Source of the DNA: Candidatus Hydrogenedentota bacterium
GTDB lineage: Bacteria > Hydrogenedentota > Hydrogenedentia > Hydrogenedentales > SLHB01
Reading direction: 5' to 3'
Length of the DNA: 64,000 nt
NCBI GenBank assembly: GCA_035416745.1
Contig: DAOLNV010000009.1
Location: forward strand, 50,824-114,823
Shown here: positions 45,720 to 55,476 of the stretch, one piece after another
Position numbering within the stretch: position 1 is the first letter of the stretch
How the letters are laid out: every line of letters begins with the position of its first letter
Made by a program: the position numbers and the translations under genes
The notes under the pieces: model-generated
Database searches by the model: none
What the model saw: only the letters and a program-made list of their open reading frames with translations
Told to the model about the DNA's origin: nothing

Positions 45720-47386
45720 TGCCGTTATCCGAGTTTGCGAGACGCCACCGAGTTGCCCTGCTGGCCGTCCTGGCCACCGTGTGCGTCACCGTGTTCCTGG
45801 GAGCCGGCACGCTCGGAGTAACCTTCCTGAGCGACGATGTGGCCCTTATCACCTGGGGACGCGAAGCCATCGGACCTGGTTTCTGGAGACCCTGGCTCGG
45901 GAACCAGCTCACCGGCGAGGCCGGCTCCCCCCCGTACTATCGCCCGCTGACCCTCGTGTCTCACGGCGTCGACGCTGCCCTGTGGGGATGGACGCCCGCG
46001 GGCCACCGCCTTACCAGTTTGATACTGCATTTCCTCGACACCCTGCTCGTTTTCGCGCTGGTACGGGTGGTCTTGCCTGACCGGCCCAAGATGCTTGCCT
46101 TCTGGACCGCGGTGTTGTTCGCGATTCACCCCGTCCACGAGACCGCGCTCTGGTGGATATCCTGCCGGATGGAACTGCTCTGCGCGTTCTTCTACCTCAC
46201 ATGCGTAATTCTGTTCGGCGTGTTTATGAAAGAGCGGAAAGGCTGGTTCCTGTTCCTGAGCACGTTGGCTGGCGTATTGGCGTTAACCGCCAAGGAAATG
46301 GCATACACCCTTCCATGCATATGTTTCGCGCTGGCCCTGCTGAAGGCGGGTCCACGGCCCCCGGCCGCACGATTCCGAACGGCCTTCCTTTGCGCGTTGC
46401 CCATGGCCATCGTCGCGGCAGGATTCATGGCCCTGCGCCTGACACGAATGCCTGTGGGAAACACCCTCTTCGCTCTCGACGTGACCCCAAGGTATGTTCT
46501 GGCGGTCATCCGGCTCACGGCCCGCTACCTGGCGTTTCCATTTCACCTCTCGCTTCGCCAGTTGTTGCGCGAACTGCCCATGGCCATCCTGGCAGGATTT
46601 GCGGCGCTGGCCGGACTGCTTTGGCCCGTGCGGCGCCGCTTGTTCTCGTTGCCCGTGGCACTCGGGACCGCGTGGACCCTGGCCACCGCCATCCTATTGG
46701 TCCGGACCATGAGCCCATGGACACTTTACCTGCCTTCGGCGGGGTTTTGCCTGGCGCTGGCGGCGTTTGCACCAATGACCCTCAGACCACGGGAATGGAC
46801 CGCGGCGGTCCTGACGTTGCTGGTGCTGGCAGCCTATACGCTGCAACTCGAGACGCGGAAAGACGCGTGGCGAGAGACTGACCGCGTTACCCGCGCGTTC
46901 ATCGAGGAATTCAAGGCCGTCACGGCTGAAGAAGGCGCAAGAAAGCCCGTCATCGTGTGCGCTCCGGGGGCAGTAGCCGATATCCCGGCGCTCTTACATT
47001 ATTTCGAAATGCGCATGCGGCTCGAAACCGGGCTGCGGGACCTCGATCCGACGGCCCTGACCTTCGTCATGCTCCCCGCCGATCACAACCGCCAAGCCAT
47101 AACGTTCAAGAAAACGAGCGATACCGGATGGCTTGTGAAACCAGGAGACCCGGAGACTACATTCTTGTTTCCTCACAGGGGCTACGAATTTCAGCAGTAT
47201 CCGTCAGGCACTCTGGTCAAAGAGCCGTGGGGGACCCTGCGCCTTCGCGGCGCCAATGTCCCCGGCGAATCCGCCGCCCTCGAGGTTCAACTCACGCCAT
47301 CCGTCGCAAAGGAATGGAAGAACCGCGAATGGTACGGGTTCAACGGCAAGAAGCTCATCGCTTTCCCTGCTATCACAATGCCTTGA
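45719..47386 (+). CDS. Polytopic membrane protein with GT-C glycosyltransferase features
   Basis: 555 residues. About ten membrane helices fill residues 10-400, and a soluble C-terminal domain follows (about 405-555). An acidic SDDVALITWG in the first periplasmic loop, YRPLTLVSHGVDAALWGW and FAIHPVHETALWWISCRMEL match the N-terminal pattern of TMTC/ArnT-like GT-C transferases, which take sugars from lipid carriers. The ATG at 45719 overlaps the previous stop (TGATG). The acceptor and the sugar are unknown. Confidence 0.78.
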   Translation: MPLSEFARRHRVALLAVLATVCVTVFLGAGTLGVTFLSDDVALITWGREAIGPGFWRPWLGNQLTGEAGSPPYYRPLTLVSHGVDAALWGWTPAGHRLTSLILHFLDTLLVFALVRVVLPDRPKMLAFWTAVLFAIHPVHETALWWISCRMELLCAFFYLTCVILFGVFMKERKGWFLFLSTLAGVLALTAKEMAYTLPCICFALALLKAGPRPPAARFRTAFLCALPMAIVAAGFMALRLTRMPVGNTLFALDVTPRYVLAVIRLTARYLAFPFHLSLRQLLRELPMAILAGFAALAGLLWPVRRRLFSLPVALGTAWTLATAILLVRTMSPWTLYLPSAGFCLALAAFAPMTLRPREWTAAVLTLLVLAAYTLQLETRKDAWRETDRVTRAFIEEFKAVTAEEGARKPVIVCAPGAVADIPALLHYFEMRMRLETGLRDLDPTALTFVMLPADHNRQAITFKKTSDTGWLVKPGDPETTFLFPHRGYEFQQYPSGTLVKEPWGTLRLRGANVPGESAALEVQLTPSVAKEWKNREWYGFNGKKLIAFPAITMP

Positions 47387-47483
47387 CGGCCTGCGAGCCT
47401 TTCACAAATGCCCCCTGCAAGCGCTACACGCCGGTACCTGCTATAATTCAATTGGATTCCGAGCACAGATGGGAGATGCATTG

Positions 47484-47852
47484 ATGCAACGGTATGTGTG
47501 CGACGGCTGCGGCAAGGAAATGAAGCGAACCGACACCCGCTACAAAGTGAAGATCGACGTTCGCATTGCCAAAGGCGACCTCGAATTCTCACTCCTTGAC
47601 CTGTTCCGCGACCACAAGAAGGAGTTGGAGGACCTGGTCAGGCAATTCGCAGACAAGGACCCCAAAGAGCTCGAAGAGACCATCTACAAGGGATTTGAGC
47701 TGGACTTGTGCCCCGCGTGCCAGCGCGCTTATATCCGCGCCCCCCTGCGATTCCATCCCGAGCAGGGTCTTCCGGACACCGGCATCGACATTGACGCGTT
47801 TCTGCGTTCCCTGGAAGCGGCCAAAGACGAGGATGCACCGCCCGAAGAATGA
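47484..47852 (+). CDS. Small CxxC/CxxC zinc-ribbon-like protein of unknown function
   Basis: 122 residues. An N-terminal CDGCGKEMKR and a later CPACQRAY form two CxxC pairs about 70 residues apart, which could together bind one zinc. A charged helical stretch lies between them. The ATG at 47484 has GGGAG eight bases upstream. An ATG at 47469 is in the same frame. It is a cytoplasmic, probably single-gene unit. I do not recognise a family. Confidence 0.7.
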   Translation: MQRYVCDGCGKEMKRTDTRYKVKIDVRIAKGDLEFSLLDLFRDHKKELEDLVRQFADKDPKELEETIYKGFELDLCPACQRAYIRAPLRFHPEQGLPDTGIDIDAFLRSLEAAKDEDAPPEE

Positions 47853-47996
47853 GCCCTGGTCATGGCCGGAAGGCTATGTAACGGCGGGAACGATTGCCAT
47901 AAACGCGCACACGGGATGGCGGGGATCAGTACCCGCACACGTCAGACAGGCGTCGCGTAGACCCAACATGGCGAAAAAGGGCGGCGCCGTCTTTGA

Positions 47997-48200
47997 TCAG
48001 CGTTGTTTCTCGTCGGATGGGAGTGCGTCTTGTTCCCCTTGGGGCTCTGAGGAAGCGGTCTCCGTGTCTTTGACCGCTTGTTCGGGCGCAGACTCATCGT
48101 CCTCGGAGACGCCCTGTCCGTCGTCGCGAATCGCCACAATGGCCCATAGCGTCAACGTGGTGCAAAGAAGACCCATGAAGAGTAAGTAGCCAATATTCAT
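47997..48200 (-). CDS. Small single-pass membrane protein
   Basis: 67 residues. One transmembrane helix (about residues 4-24, GYLLFMGLLCTTLTLWAIVA) is followed by an acidic, serine-rich tail. GAGGA lies seven bases before the ATG at 48200. The pattern resembles CcoQ/CcoH-size subunits in general shape only, with no cytochrome genes nearby. The function is unknown. Confidence 0.55.
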   Translation of the reverse strand: MNIGYLLFMGLLCTTLTLWAIVAIRDDGQGVSEDDESAPEQAVKDTETASSEPQGEQDALPSDEKQR

Positions 48201-48434
48201 AGCCAATCCTCAGCTGAGAGCGTCTCGAATGTCCCTTTACGTCCCGTTCGAATCCTTGCGGCCGATCATATCACCGCACCGGATCGCGCGCAACAGACCG
48301 GGCAAGCAATCATTTAGGCAGAAACGGACCTTACGCAAGCACGGATCCCACGCGCCGTGAACCAGAATGGGCGGAAATTTCCCCGCGCGGCCTGATCGTG
48401 CTACACTCTCTCCGTGATAAAGGAGATTTATTCG

Positions 48435-49526
48435 ATGAGGCACTCATTCCCCGTTATGCAGTTAAGCAACGCCGTCCTTGCAGTGGTCCTCGTATGCGTC
48501 ATCGCTTCATGCGGAGGCATCGTCGACAAAGACCGTATCCGCATCGCCAAAGTGGGCGAGCGTTACATTACCCGGGGCGATCTCTTCCGCCATCTGCGGG
48601 TGATGACGCCCGAGGAACGCCCCCATATCAATAACCGGGGCGATCTGCTCAAGGTTCTTGAGAAATACATCGACGAGGAATTGCAGAAGCAGGTGCTCGC
48701 CAGCGCGCTCACGGAAGGCGCGCTCGAGGAACCTCCCGGCGAGCAGGTTGCCCGCCTCTTCGACGCGCAACACCCCGAGATGAGCGTTCTCCCAGACGAT
48801 CCCGAGCAGTTCGGCATGACCCAGGCCGACATCGACGCGATCAAACAGAAACGCCTGCAGGGCATCGAGGAGTTGAAACAGGTTCTGCTCCGCCAAGAGG
48901 CGGTGATACGGGCGGTCCAGCAGGCCGTGGAGGCCAAGGAAATCGAGATCTCCCCGGAAGAGCTGCAGAAAGAATACGATATGCGCAAGAGCGAGCTCTT
49001 CAACCCCGAAAAAGCAACCTTCCGAGGGCTGATCTTCCCCGTTCAAACAGCAGACGCCGGCCCCAACTCAGCGGAGGCGCGCAAGCGCCTCGTCATGGGA
49101 GACGCATGGGACGAGGTTCTCAAGTCGTTTCTCGAAGCGCGTAAGGCCATCCCGCTCCAGACTACCTTCGTCAACAGCGGCCAGCAGAAGTTCCAGTCAT
49201 TCTGGGAACAGGCATCAGGAACGCAGAAGGGCCGCATATTGGGTCCCATGATTATCGAGAATTGGGAAATGGTGATCCCCGGCGCCGAAAAAGAGCCGCA
49301 ACGCACAGCTCTCACGGGCTACCTCGTCGCCGAGATCCTCGAAATCACGCCGCCTTCCCAGAAGACCCTCGAGGAGGCCGAACAAGACTTGGCCCCCGCG
49401 CTCTATTACGTCAAATTCATGAAGGCTTTGCGCCAGAAGCTAGGGGTCGAGATTTACGAAGACAGGCTACCCGAACCAAGCCTTTTCCGTGAGAAGTCGG
49501 ACGACCCGCTCGTCAACTCGCTGTAG
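48435..49526 (+). CDS. SurA-like periplasmic lipoprotein (peptidyl-prolyl isomerase-related)
   Basis: 363 residues. A signal peptide with lipobox VIASC at the end predicts an anchored lipoprotein. VGERYITRGDLFRHLRVM and the long helical chaperone arms (ISPEELQKEYDMRKSELF) follow the SurA N-terminal fold. A weaker region around FRGLIFPVQ to LVAEILEITPP has the position of a parvulin domain, but typical parvulin residues are not clear. AGGAG lies nine bases before the ATG at 48435. An upstream GTG at 48414 would lengthen it without a better start. It probably helps folding of secreted or outer-membrane proteins. Confidence 0.75.
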   Translation: MRHSFPVMQLSNAVLAVVLVCVIASCGGIVDKDRIRIAKVGERYITRGDLFRHLRVMTPEERPHINNRGDLLKVLEKYIDEELQKQVLASALTEGALEEPPGEQVARLFDAQHPEMSVLPDDPEQFGMTQADIDAIKQKRLQGIEELKQVLLRQEAVIRAVQQAVEAKEIEISPEELQKEYDMRKSELFNPEKATFRGLIFPVQTADAGPNSAEARKRLVMGDAWDEVLKSFLEARKAIPLQTTFVNSGQQKFQSFWEQASGTQKGRILGPMIIENWEMVIPGAEKEPQRTALTGYLVAEILEITPPSQKTLEEAEQDLAPALYYVKFMKALRQKLGVEIYEDRLPEPSLFREKSDDPLVNSL

Positions 49527-49538
49527 ACATTCTCCGCC

Positions 49539-50864
49539 TCAGATTGTCTGGTCAGTGTGCTCGCCAATTCCGTAAACGGCAACCGCATTGTCGTTCAGGA
49601 AGGCCTGTGCGACGCGGTGGAGAGCGTCGGGCTTCAAACCAAGGCGGTGCGATTGCCCCGCGAGCGCTTCCGTAACAATTTCCCGCGTGAACAAGGACGC
49701 GCCAACCGCCATCTCGACCGATGTCGCGTCGTTACCAGCCATGACCTTGTTCGATGGCACATAGCTCAGCCACGATTCCAACGCATCGCGCAGGAACACC
49801 GGGTTCAGGATAGGCATCCAGCAGGTGTCAAGATACACGTTGGGATGGTACTTGGCCAGCCAGCCCGCCTCCCGGGTATAGGGCCAGCAGTGCAGAAGCA
49901 CGATCTTCTGCTTTCCATAGCGCTTCGCAAGCGCCGCAAGCGGCATGGGCGAAGATTGGGTCAGGTTGTGCGTGCCCGTGTGAATCTGATGCGCCCACCC
50001 GCGATCATCGGCCTGCCGGCAGCATTCGTGAACCACCCAGTCCTCAAACACCCGCACCTGTCCGCCGTCCAGCGCGCCAGTCCACGCGACATCCTTGTCT
50101 TCAACTGGCAAGAATTCGAGGGAGCGCTTATACGCCTGCAACTGCTTTATCCCAACGGCCCCCTTTGCCGCGGCAAGATCGAGCAGCGTGCCAATGAACC
50201 GGCGCCAGCTGGCGGCGTCGCGCGGTACGACGCCCAAGGTCTGTTCGAGCGTATCCCGCCGGGGGCACTCCTCTTTCCAGAACGTCAGGAGCGGATCGAT
50301 ACGCATCACGCTGTGCGTGAAGGATGCTTCGAGGCGAGCGGTTTCATTCGTCGCATCATGTAGGTAGAACTCCGGGTGGACCGGGCGTATCAGCTCCGAG
50401 AACGCCGCCCGTTTCATGACTTCCAGGTACCACTGAAACACCCTAGAATAGTTGCGGCAGATCGCCTCGTCCAGGGCCAGCCAGCTGCTTGTAGAAACTT
50501 GCATGATATCCACATCATAAAGATCGGCGAGCCCGCGCCGGATGCACTGAAACGTCCCCGTCAGCTGCTCGCGCTCGAGCGCCGGCCGGAGAGCCTCGTA
50601 CGCTTCCGAAGGGCGCTCGTGCGCCCAATCATGGAAACTTGCCGCCTTCGCCTGCCGGGCCCACCCATCGAGGTCCTCGCCTCCCGAGGCCAGCATTCCG
50701 CGAAAATACGGGTCGAGCAGGATATCCATGAGGCCCGTATCCCGGTCAGGCACTGCCCCCCTTTCCATGTCCGCGCGAAACCCGCCCTCCACGGCGCCTA
50801 TCGAGTCAATACTGCCCCAGTGTTCGTGGGAACAGAAAATGGGGACGCGCGACAGGTTCGGCAT
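49539..50864 (-). CDS. Amidohydrolase-superfamily protein
   Basis: 441 residues. A metal motif HEHWG (HxH) at residues 13-15 is followed by a barrel with HQIHTGTHNLTQSS, IVLLHCWPYTREAGWLAKY (metal-ligand histidines) and the late AGNDATSVEMAVG, where the catalytic aspartate is expected. It is related to the amidohydrolase_2 group, which includes uronate and decarboxylase members. The substrate is unknown. Confidence 0.82.
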   Translation of the reverse strand: MPNLSRVPIFCSHEHWGSIDSIGAVEGGFRADMERGAVPDRDTGLMDILLDPYFRGMLASGGEDLDGWARQAKAASFHDWAHERPSEAYEALRPALEREQLTGTFQCIRRGLADLYDVDIMQVSTSSWLALDEAICRNYSRVFQWYLEVMKRAAFSELIRPVHPEFYLHDATNETARLEASFTHSVMRIDPLLTFWKEECPRRDTLEQTLGVVPRDAASWRRFIGTLLDLAAAKGAVGIKQLQAYKRSLEFLPVEDKDVAWTGALDGGQVRVFEDWVVHECCRQADDRGWAHQIHTGTHNLTQSSPMPLAALAKRYGKQKIVLLHCWPYTREAGWLAKYHPNVYLDTCWMPILNPVFLRDALESWLSYVPSNKVMAGNDATSVEMAVGASLFTREIVTEALAGQSHRLGLKPDALHRVAQAFLNDNAVAVYGIGEHTDQTI

Positions 50865-50919
50865 TGACTGTTCTCCTTCACCTGACGTCTCTAGACGTTC
50901 CGCGCGGGCCGGGCGATGC

Positions 50920-51516
50920 TCAGGATTCTTCGGACTTGTTCAGCGCGGCGATCCGCTCGTACACATCCTGTTTGTCTTTCTCGATATCGTAGTCCATGTC
51001 AATGTGGCGGATAATCCCTTTCTTGTCAATCAGGAATACCGACCGTTTGGCATAGCCGTTGCCGTCCTGGTCGCGCACCGGCACCTTGAAGGCCTTCACG
51101 ATCCTGCGCTCGCCGTCGCCCACTACGTTGAACGGCAGCTGGTACTCTTTCTTGAAGCGGTCGCTGGAATCCTGGGGCTCGACGCTGATCGCGAACACCT
51201 CGGTGTCGGCATCCTTGAAACGCGAAAAATCGTCGCGGTACCCGCACATCTGTTTCGTGCAGCCCGCCGTGAACGTCCTGGGATAGAAGGCAAGCAGCAC
51301 ATTCTTCTTGCCCTGGAACGATTTCAGTTCCACCTGGTTCTTCTCGCCTTCCGTGTTCGTTGCCACAAGCTTGACGTTCGGCGCAACGTCTCCCACCCGC
51401 AGCGCCTCTTCCTTCGCGCTATCCCCGGCAGTCTCGACCTCGCCAGCCAGAACCTGTAACGACAGCCCGGTGCACACAAGAATAGCTACGGCTCCCAATA
51501 CAAGCATGTTTCCCAT
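50920..51516 (-). CDS. Secreted peroxiredoxin (BCP/AhpC-TSA type)
   Basis: 198 residues. A signal peptide (about 1-24) precedes a thioredoxin fold with FYPRTFTAGCTKQMCGYRDD. The peroxidatic cysteine in TAGCT and a resolving cysteine five residues later are the atypical 2-Cys BCP arrangement. It should reduce peroxides in the periplasm with an exported thiol donor. Its upstream region lies between it and the FAD oxidase at 51587. Confidence 0.93.
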   Translation of the reverse strand: MGNMLVLGAVAILVCTGLSLQVLAGEVETAGDSAKEEALRVGDVAPNVKLVATNTEGEKNQVELKSFQGKKNVLLAFYPRTFTAGCTKQMCGYRDDFSRFKDADTEVFAISVEPQDSSDRFKKEYQLPFNVVGDGERRIVKAFKVPVRDQDGNGYAKRSVFLIDKKGIIRHIDMDYDIEKDKQDVYERIAALNKSEES

Positions 51517-51586
51517 ATGGAACCTCCTTCAAGTCGACGAAAACACGAGCATCGCGGACCTAAAGGAAACGCTTGGAGGACAAGTC

Positions 51587-53230
51587 CTATTTCAGCCCGG
51601 GCCGGCCGGATTCGTCCAGCGGCGGTACATAGCGCCCCCGGGCGATGATGTCGCCGGGGTCCAGGGCCTGCTTGATCTCGCGGGCCACTTGCCAGAACAC
51701 GTCTCCCCCATTCCGAATCTTTTCCATTCCGCGAAGCCCCGTCCGGTACGGGACGTAGCCGTCCTGAATAAGGATTTTCATGGCGGCATCATAGCATTCC
51801 ATGGCGCGGGCCGTCTCTTCGGGCGCCGATTTGTCGAAGGCCACATTGAGGATGCCGATCATCGAGCGCTCGTTGAGCAGCGTGAACGTCGCCAGCAGGT
51901 CGAAATCGTATTGCGCAAGGACCGGCCCGACCAAGTCCAGCACGCGGCGGGCGTCGCGCCCGGTCACGGGCAGCACTGGCGAAAACCACATCAGCCCGCA
52001 ACCTGTCTCGAGGGGATCCTTCGGGTCGGATTCATGCTCGGGAGGGTGCCGCAGACGCCACTGGGTGCCGTGGACCGATTCGCCGGCCGGTGCGCCTTTC
52101 ATCTGGGCGTATACAGGCCGCAACGATGCAAGCTGTTCGGAGAGTTTGCGCATCCCGAAGCGTTCCGCGGCGCGCGCGATGCGTTCGCCGAGTGCCAGCT
52201 TCGCGTCACTTACGAAGACCAGCTTTCCAATGGGCCCAAGCGCGCGCCGGAGATGCCGCCGCATACCGCGCACGTGCCCGCGCGTGCCCGTCAGCGCCCC
52301 GCCCACGCTCCACGGGCCGATGCCGTGCATATGCCGCAATTGCTGCCTGAAACGCTCCGGAAGCGCCCCCAATTCGCCCGCGGACTCCCAGGGGTAGTGA
52401 ATCCTGCTGCTGAGCACGCGCAGATCGTTTCCGATGTGAATGGCCGAATCGAGCATCTTGCGCAGGCGGAACGGGCGCAATGCATCTATCAGACGCTCGA
52501 GATCCCCGTCCTCTTTCACTGTGCAGAAGAAGAAACAGAAGGCTTCCGGCTGCGGCATGAGCCAAAGGCCAATCTTCGTCACGATGCCGAAATTCGATTG
52601 GCAGAAGATCCCGTCGAGAAACGGACCCACCCCGTAACGGTACACGCGGCCGGCTTTGGCATTCGCAAAATGGCCGAATCCGGTCTCGAGTACACGGCCG
52701 TCGGCAAGCACCACTTCCATCCCGCAGCAGGTCTCGAAATGGTCGCCGTAACGCGTGTGCCCGAAACCCCGGTCGAGCGTATTGCCCACCAGGCTGGCTT
52801 CCGGGCCCGCACCAGTGCTATCCATCCACAATCCGGTCTCATGCTCTGCCAGATACTCGTACAATTGACCCTGCGTCACCCCCGGCTGGATGACCGCGTA
52901 CGCCAGCTCGGTGTTCACCTCGAGGATCTGGTTCATTCGCGAGAGATCGACGATCGCCGCGCCCGGCGTAGGCGCGCAGGCATCGCCGTATCCCCAGTTC
53001 CGGCCGCGTGATATTGGATAGACCACCGCGCCGTGCCGCCCGGCGATGCGCACGATCTCCTGCACCTGCGCGGTGGATTCCGGAAACAGGATGCAAGCGG
53101 GACGCGGCGCGGTGTCCTGCGTGGTCCTCGAGTAGCGCTCGAGCGTTTCCTCGTCCGTCCGGACATGCGCCTCGCCCAAGGCGCGTGTCCACGCGCCGAT
53201 AGCCGCATGCAACGAATCCGCCGTGGACAT
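51587..53230 (-). CDS. FAD-linked oxidase, VAO/PCMH family (4-cresol dehydrogenase-like)
   Basis: 547 residues. The N-terminal PCMH-type FAD domain shows PESTAQVQEIVRIAGRHGA, ISRGRNWGYGDACAPTPGA and DSTGAGPEASLVGNTLDRG. The C-terminal cap domain ends with IARGRYVPP. It is closest in design to p-cresol methylhydroxylase flavoprotein and vanillyl-alcohol oxidase. The cytochrome partner that PCMH requires is not adjacent, so an oxidase reaction on a phenolic or other alcohol is more likely. I chose the ATG at 53230 (AAGGGGGG upstream). Confidence 0.88.
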   Translation of the reverse strand: MSTADSLHAAIGAWTRALGEAHVRTDEETLERYSRTTQDTAPRPACILFPESTAQVQEIVRIAGRHGAVVYPISRGRNWGYGDACAPTPGAAIVDLSRMNQILEVNTELAYAVIQPGVTQGQLYEYLAEHETGLWMDSTGAGPEASLVGNTLDRGFGHTRYGDHFETCCGMEVVLADGRVLETGFGHFANAKAGRVYRYGVGPFLDGIFCQSNFGIVTKIGLWLMPQPEAFCFFFCTVKEDGDLERLIDALRPFRLRKMLDSAIHIGNDLRVLSSRIHYPWESAGELGALPERFRQQLRHMHGIGPWSVGGALTGTRGHVRGMRRHLRRALGPIGKLVFVSDAKLALGERIARAAERFGMRKLSEQLASLRPVYAQMKGAPAGESVHGTQWRLRHPPEHESDPKDPLETGCGLMWFSPVLPVTGRDARRVLDLVGPVLAQYDFDLLATFTLLNERSMIGILNVAFDKSAPEETARAMECYDAAMKILIQDGYVPYRTGLRGMEKIRNGGDVFWQVAREIKQALDPGDIIARGRYVPPLDESGRPGLK

Positions 53231-53398
53231 GGGCCCCCCTTTCACGAATGGCATCGGCGATCAGTATACCCTCACGGCCTATGAGAGGGAAAAGGAACGC
53301 TCGCGCCGCCTCAAGAGCGCCAAGGCGCAACGTGAACAAAAGCAACCGCCCGGAAACCGCGCCTCCGGGCGGAAACAGTGAGCGGTATGCAAACGGGC

Positions 53399-54391
53399 TT
53401 ACGCCATCGCGGCCAGTTCCTGCTCGGCCAGAGCGACCGCTTCGAGGGCGGATTCCGGCGTCACAAGCGACGGTTTCTCGCCCTTGTCAATGCACTCAAG
53501 AAAATACTTCTCTTCGAGCAGGTACCCGTCGGCAGGATCAAGTTCGGGAGTCAGCGCCCCCCCGTCCTCGGGATACACGTGCAGGTTCATGTCCACCGTC
53601 GAGTTGAACTCGAACGAGGCCTTCTCGAGCGCTATTCGGAACGCCATCCGGAACGGAAACTTGGGCATGAAGTTCCAGGCGCCATGCAGGCTGACCACAG
53701 GACCGTCCTTATACGTATACAGCGCCATGATGTCGCCCACGCCTTCGCCCGGGATGTTTACGCCCGCCGCTTCGAGCTTCGCCGGTTTCCCGAAGCAGTA
53801 GTTGACGAAATCCACGTCGTGGATGTGCAGGTCCACGAGCGCGCCGCCGCCGCGAGGATTGTCCAGAAGCCAGTTGTCCCAGCTCCACGTGGGTTTGGGA
53901 CTGTTGCGCACGAAATGGGCCGACAGCACCTTGCCGTATTCGCCCGACTCGATCAGCTCGTACGCCTTGGCATATGCCGGCCAGAACCGGATGCATTGGA
54001 GCACCATGAAGTTCTTGTCGTACCCTTTGAGCGCCTCAAGGATCTCCTTGCCCTCTTTCGCGTGGCGCACAAACGGCTTCTCGCACATCACGTGCTTGCC
54101 CGCCTTGATGGCCTTCAACGAGTACTCCTTGTGCAGATTGGTCGGCAGGCCGATCAACACGATCTCGACGTCCGGATCGGCCAGCAGTTCGTCGCCGTCG
54201 CTGTAAGTCTTGACCCCGTCGAGGCTCAGATCGCCCCCGAGCGCAATATTGCCTTCCTGTACGGCCCCTTTGCCCAGGTTTGCAGGGTTCTTGTCGGCGA
54301 CGGCCACGACTTCCGCCATACCCGTCCTGCGCAACGAGCCGAGGTGCATCTTCCCGATGAACCCGAGTCCGATAATTCCCACCTTGTGCAT
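53399..54391 (-). CDS. Gfo/Idh/MocA-family oxidoreductase
   Basis: 330 residues, cytoplasmic. The Rossmann motif is VGIIGLGFIGKMHL, the nicotinamide-side EKP is in KHVMCEKPFVR, and GGALVDLHIHDVDFVNY carries the DxxxH-type active-site element. The start at 54391 has AAGGAGAGG upstream. It follows the isomerase at 54438 by 46 bases, so the two probably act together on an inositol- or sugar-type substrate. Confidence 0.93.
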   Translation of the reverse strand: MHKVGIIGLGFIGKMHLGSLRRTGMAEVVAVADKNPANLGKGAVQEGNIALGGDLSLDGVKTYSDGDELLADPDVEIVLIGLPTNLHKEYSLKAIKAGKHVMCEKPFVRHAKEGKEILEALKGYDKNFMVLQCIRFWPAYAKAYELIESGEYGKVLSAHFVRNSPKPTWSWDNWLLDNPRGGGALVDLHIHDVDFVNYCFGKPAKLEAAGVNIPGEGVGDIMALYTYKDGPVVSLHGAWNFMPKFPFRMAFRIALEKASFEFNSTVDMNLHVYPEDGGALTPELDPADGYLLEEKYFLECIDKGEKPSLVTPESALEAVALAEQELAAMA

Positions 54392-54437
54392 GATCCTCTC
54401 CTTTTTTCGCTTCTCTAACCCGCGGAGCGCCGCTTTC

Positions 54438-55304
54438 TCAACCATACTGTTCGAGCAGCTGGCGCATATCCTTGGCAACCTGGCGCGCCAGCTGGGGATC
54501 GGGCAAGCCCTTGTCGCTCACGAGCATCTCCGAGGTGATGTACCCGTCGTAACCGGCCTTCTTGAGCGCCCCGAACACGGCCTTCCAGTCCAAGGTGCCT
54601 TTCATAAGGCTGTCGGTGAAGTCCGCCAGCGTGCCGCCGCCGTCGTGGGCCGTGAAGTTCTTGACGTGCACCCGGCCGATGCGTTTGCCGCCCAGAATCT
54701 CGATCCAGTGCTCGGGATAGCCCGTCAGCAAAACGTTGCCCGCATCGAAATAGGATTTCACGTACGGCGAATCGAACGAATCGATGTACTGGACAAGCTC
54801 AAACGGCCCCGTCAAGAACTTGTTCCAGACGTTCTCGATGCAAAGGGCCACGCCCGCCGCCTTCGCTGCCGGCAGGAGTTCCTTGATGGACTTCTGCGAG
54901 ACCTCCCACACGGTCTTCGACGGCACAACCGGCCGCGACGGATCGAACGGCACATTCACGGCGCCCGGTACCACAAGGATCGCATCGACCCCGAATATCC
55001 TCGCCGCGTTGATGTAAGCCTTCGTGAACTCGACGGCCTCCCGGCGCTCGGCCTCGTCCGGACTCGACAACGACTTTCCCCAATAGAATCCAGTCGCCAT
55101 GGACGAGATCGAAAAGCCCATCGCATCGATGCCCTTCTTCAATGCGGCCAGGGACGATTCGGAGGCTTCCGGACTCAGCTCCCCCGCGCCGAAACACAGC
55201 TCGATGGCATCGTACCCCGCGTCCTGGGCAAGTCTGGCCGCTTCGAGCACGGGCGTCTCGTTATTGAACCCCCCAACGGTCCATCCGCTTACGCTAATCT
55301 TCAT
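54438..55304 (-). CDS. Sugar phosphate isomerase/epimerase-like TIM barrel
   Basis: 288 residues of the AP-endonuclease-2/xylose-isomerase-like fold. Metal-ligand positions are suggested by LCIENVWN, SYFDAGNVLLTGYPEHWI, GRVHVKNF and the late YITSEMLV glutamate. This family converts keto and aldo forms of sugars or inosose. It is the first gene of a pair with the Gfo/Idh dehydrogenase, a combination often found in catabolism of unusual sugars or polyols. Confidence 0.9.
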   Translation of the reverse strand: MKISVSGWTVGGFNNETPVLEAARLAQDAGYDAIELCFGAGELSPEASESSLAALKKGIDAMGFSISSMATGFYWGKSLSSPDEAERREAVEFTKAYINAARIFGVDAILVVPGAVNVPFDPSRPVVPSKTVWEVSQKSIKELLPAAKAAGVALCIENVWNKFLTGPFELVQYIDSFDSPYVKSYFDAGNVLLTGYPEHWIEILGGKRIGRVHVKNFTAHDGGGTLADFTDSLMKGTLDWKAVFGALKKAGYDGYITSEMLVSDKGLPDPQLARQVAKDMRQLLEQYG

Positions 55305-55476
55305 GGCACAACTCCCTTGGATAAAGGTTCCAACCTTCCGGCTGAATGCTTGCGTTTTTGCGCCCCCGGCACGCCCCGCGGAAACAGACCACCTTCCGCC
55401 AACGCGCCGGGATACCTTTCAGCACCTCTAAAGTACCCCAATCTGGCAGGAGGATCAATCTGGGGAGCGGCTCGCG

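Noticed and set aside
48241..48281. TTCGAATCC resembling a tRNA T-loop
   Set aside because: No matching acceptor, D-arm or anticodon stem is found around it.
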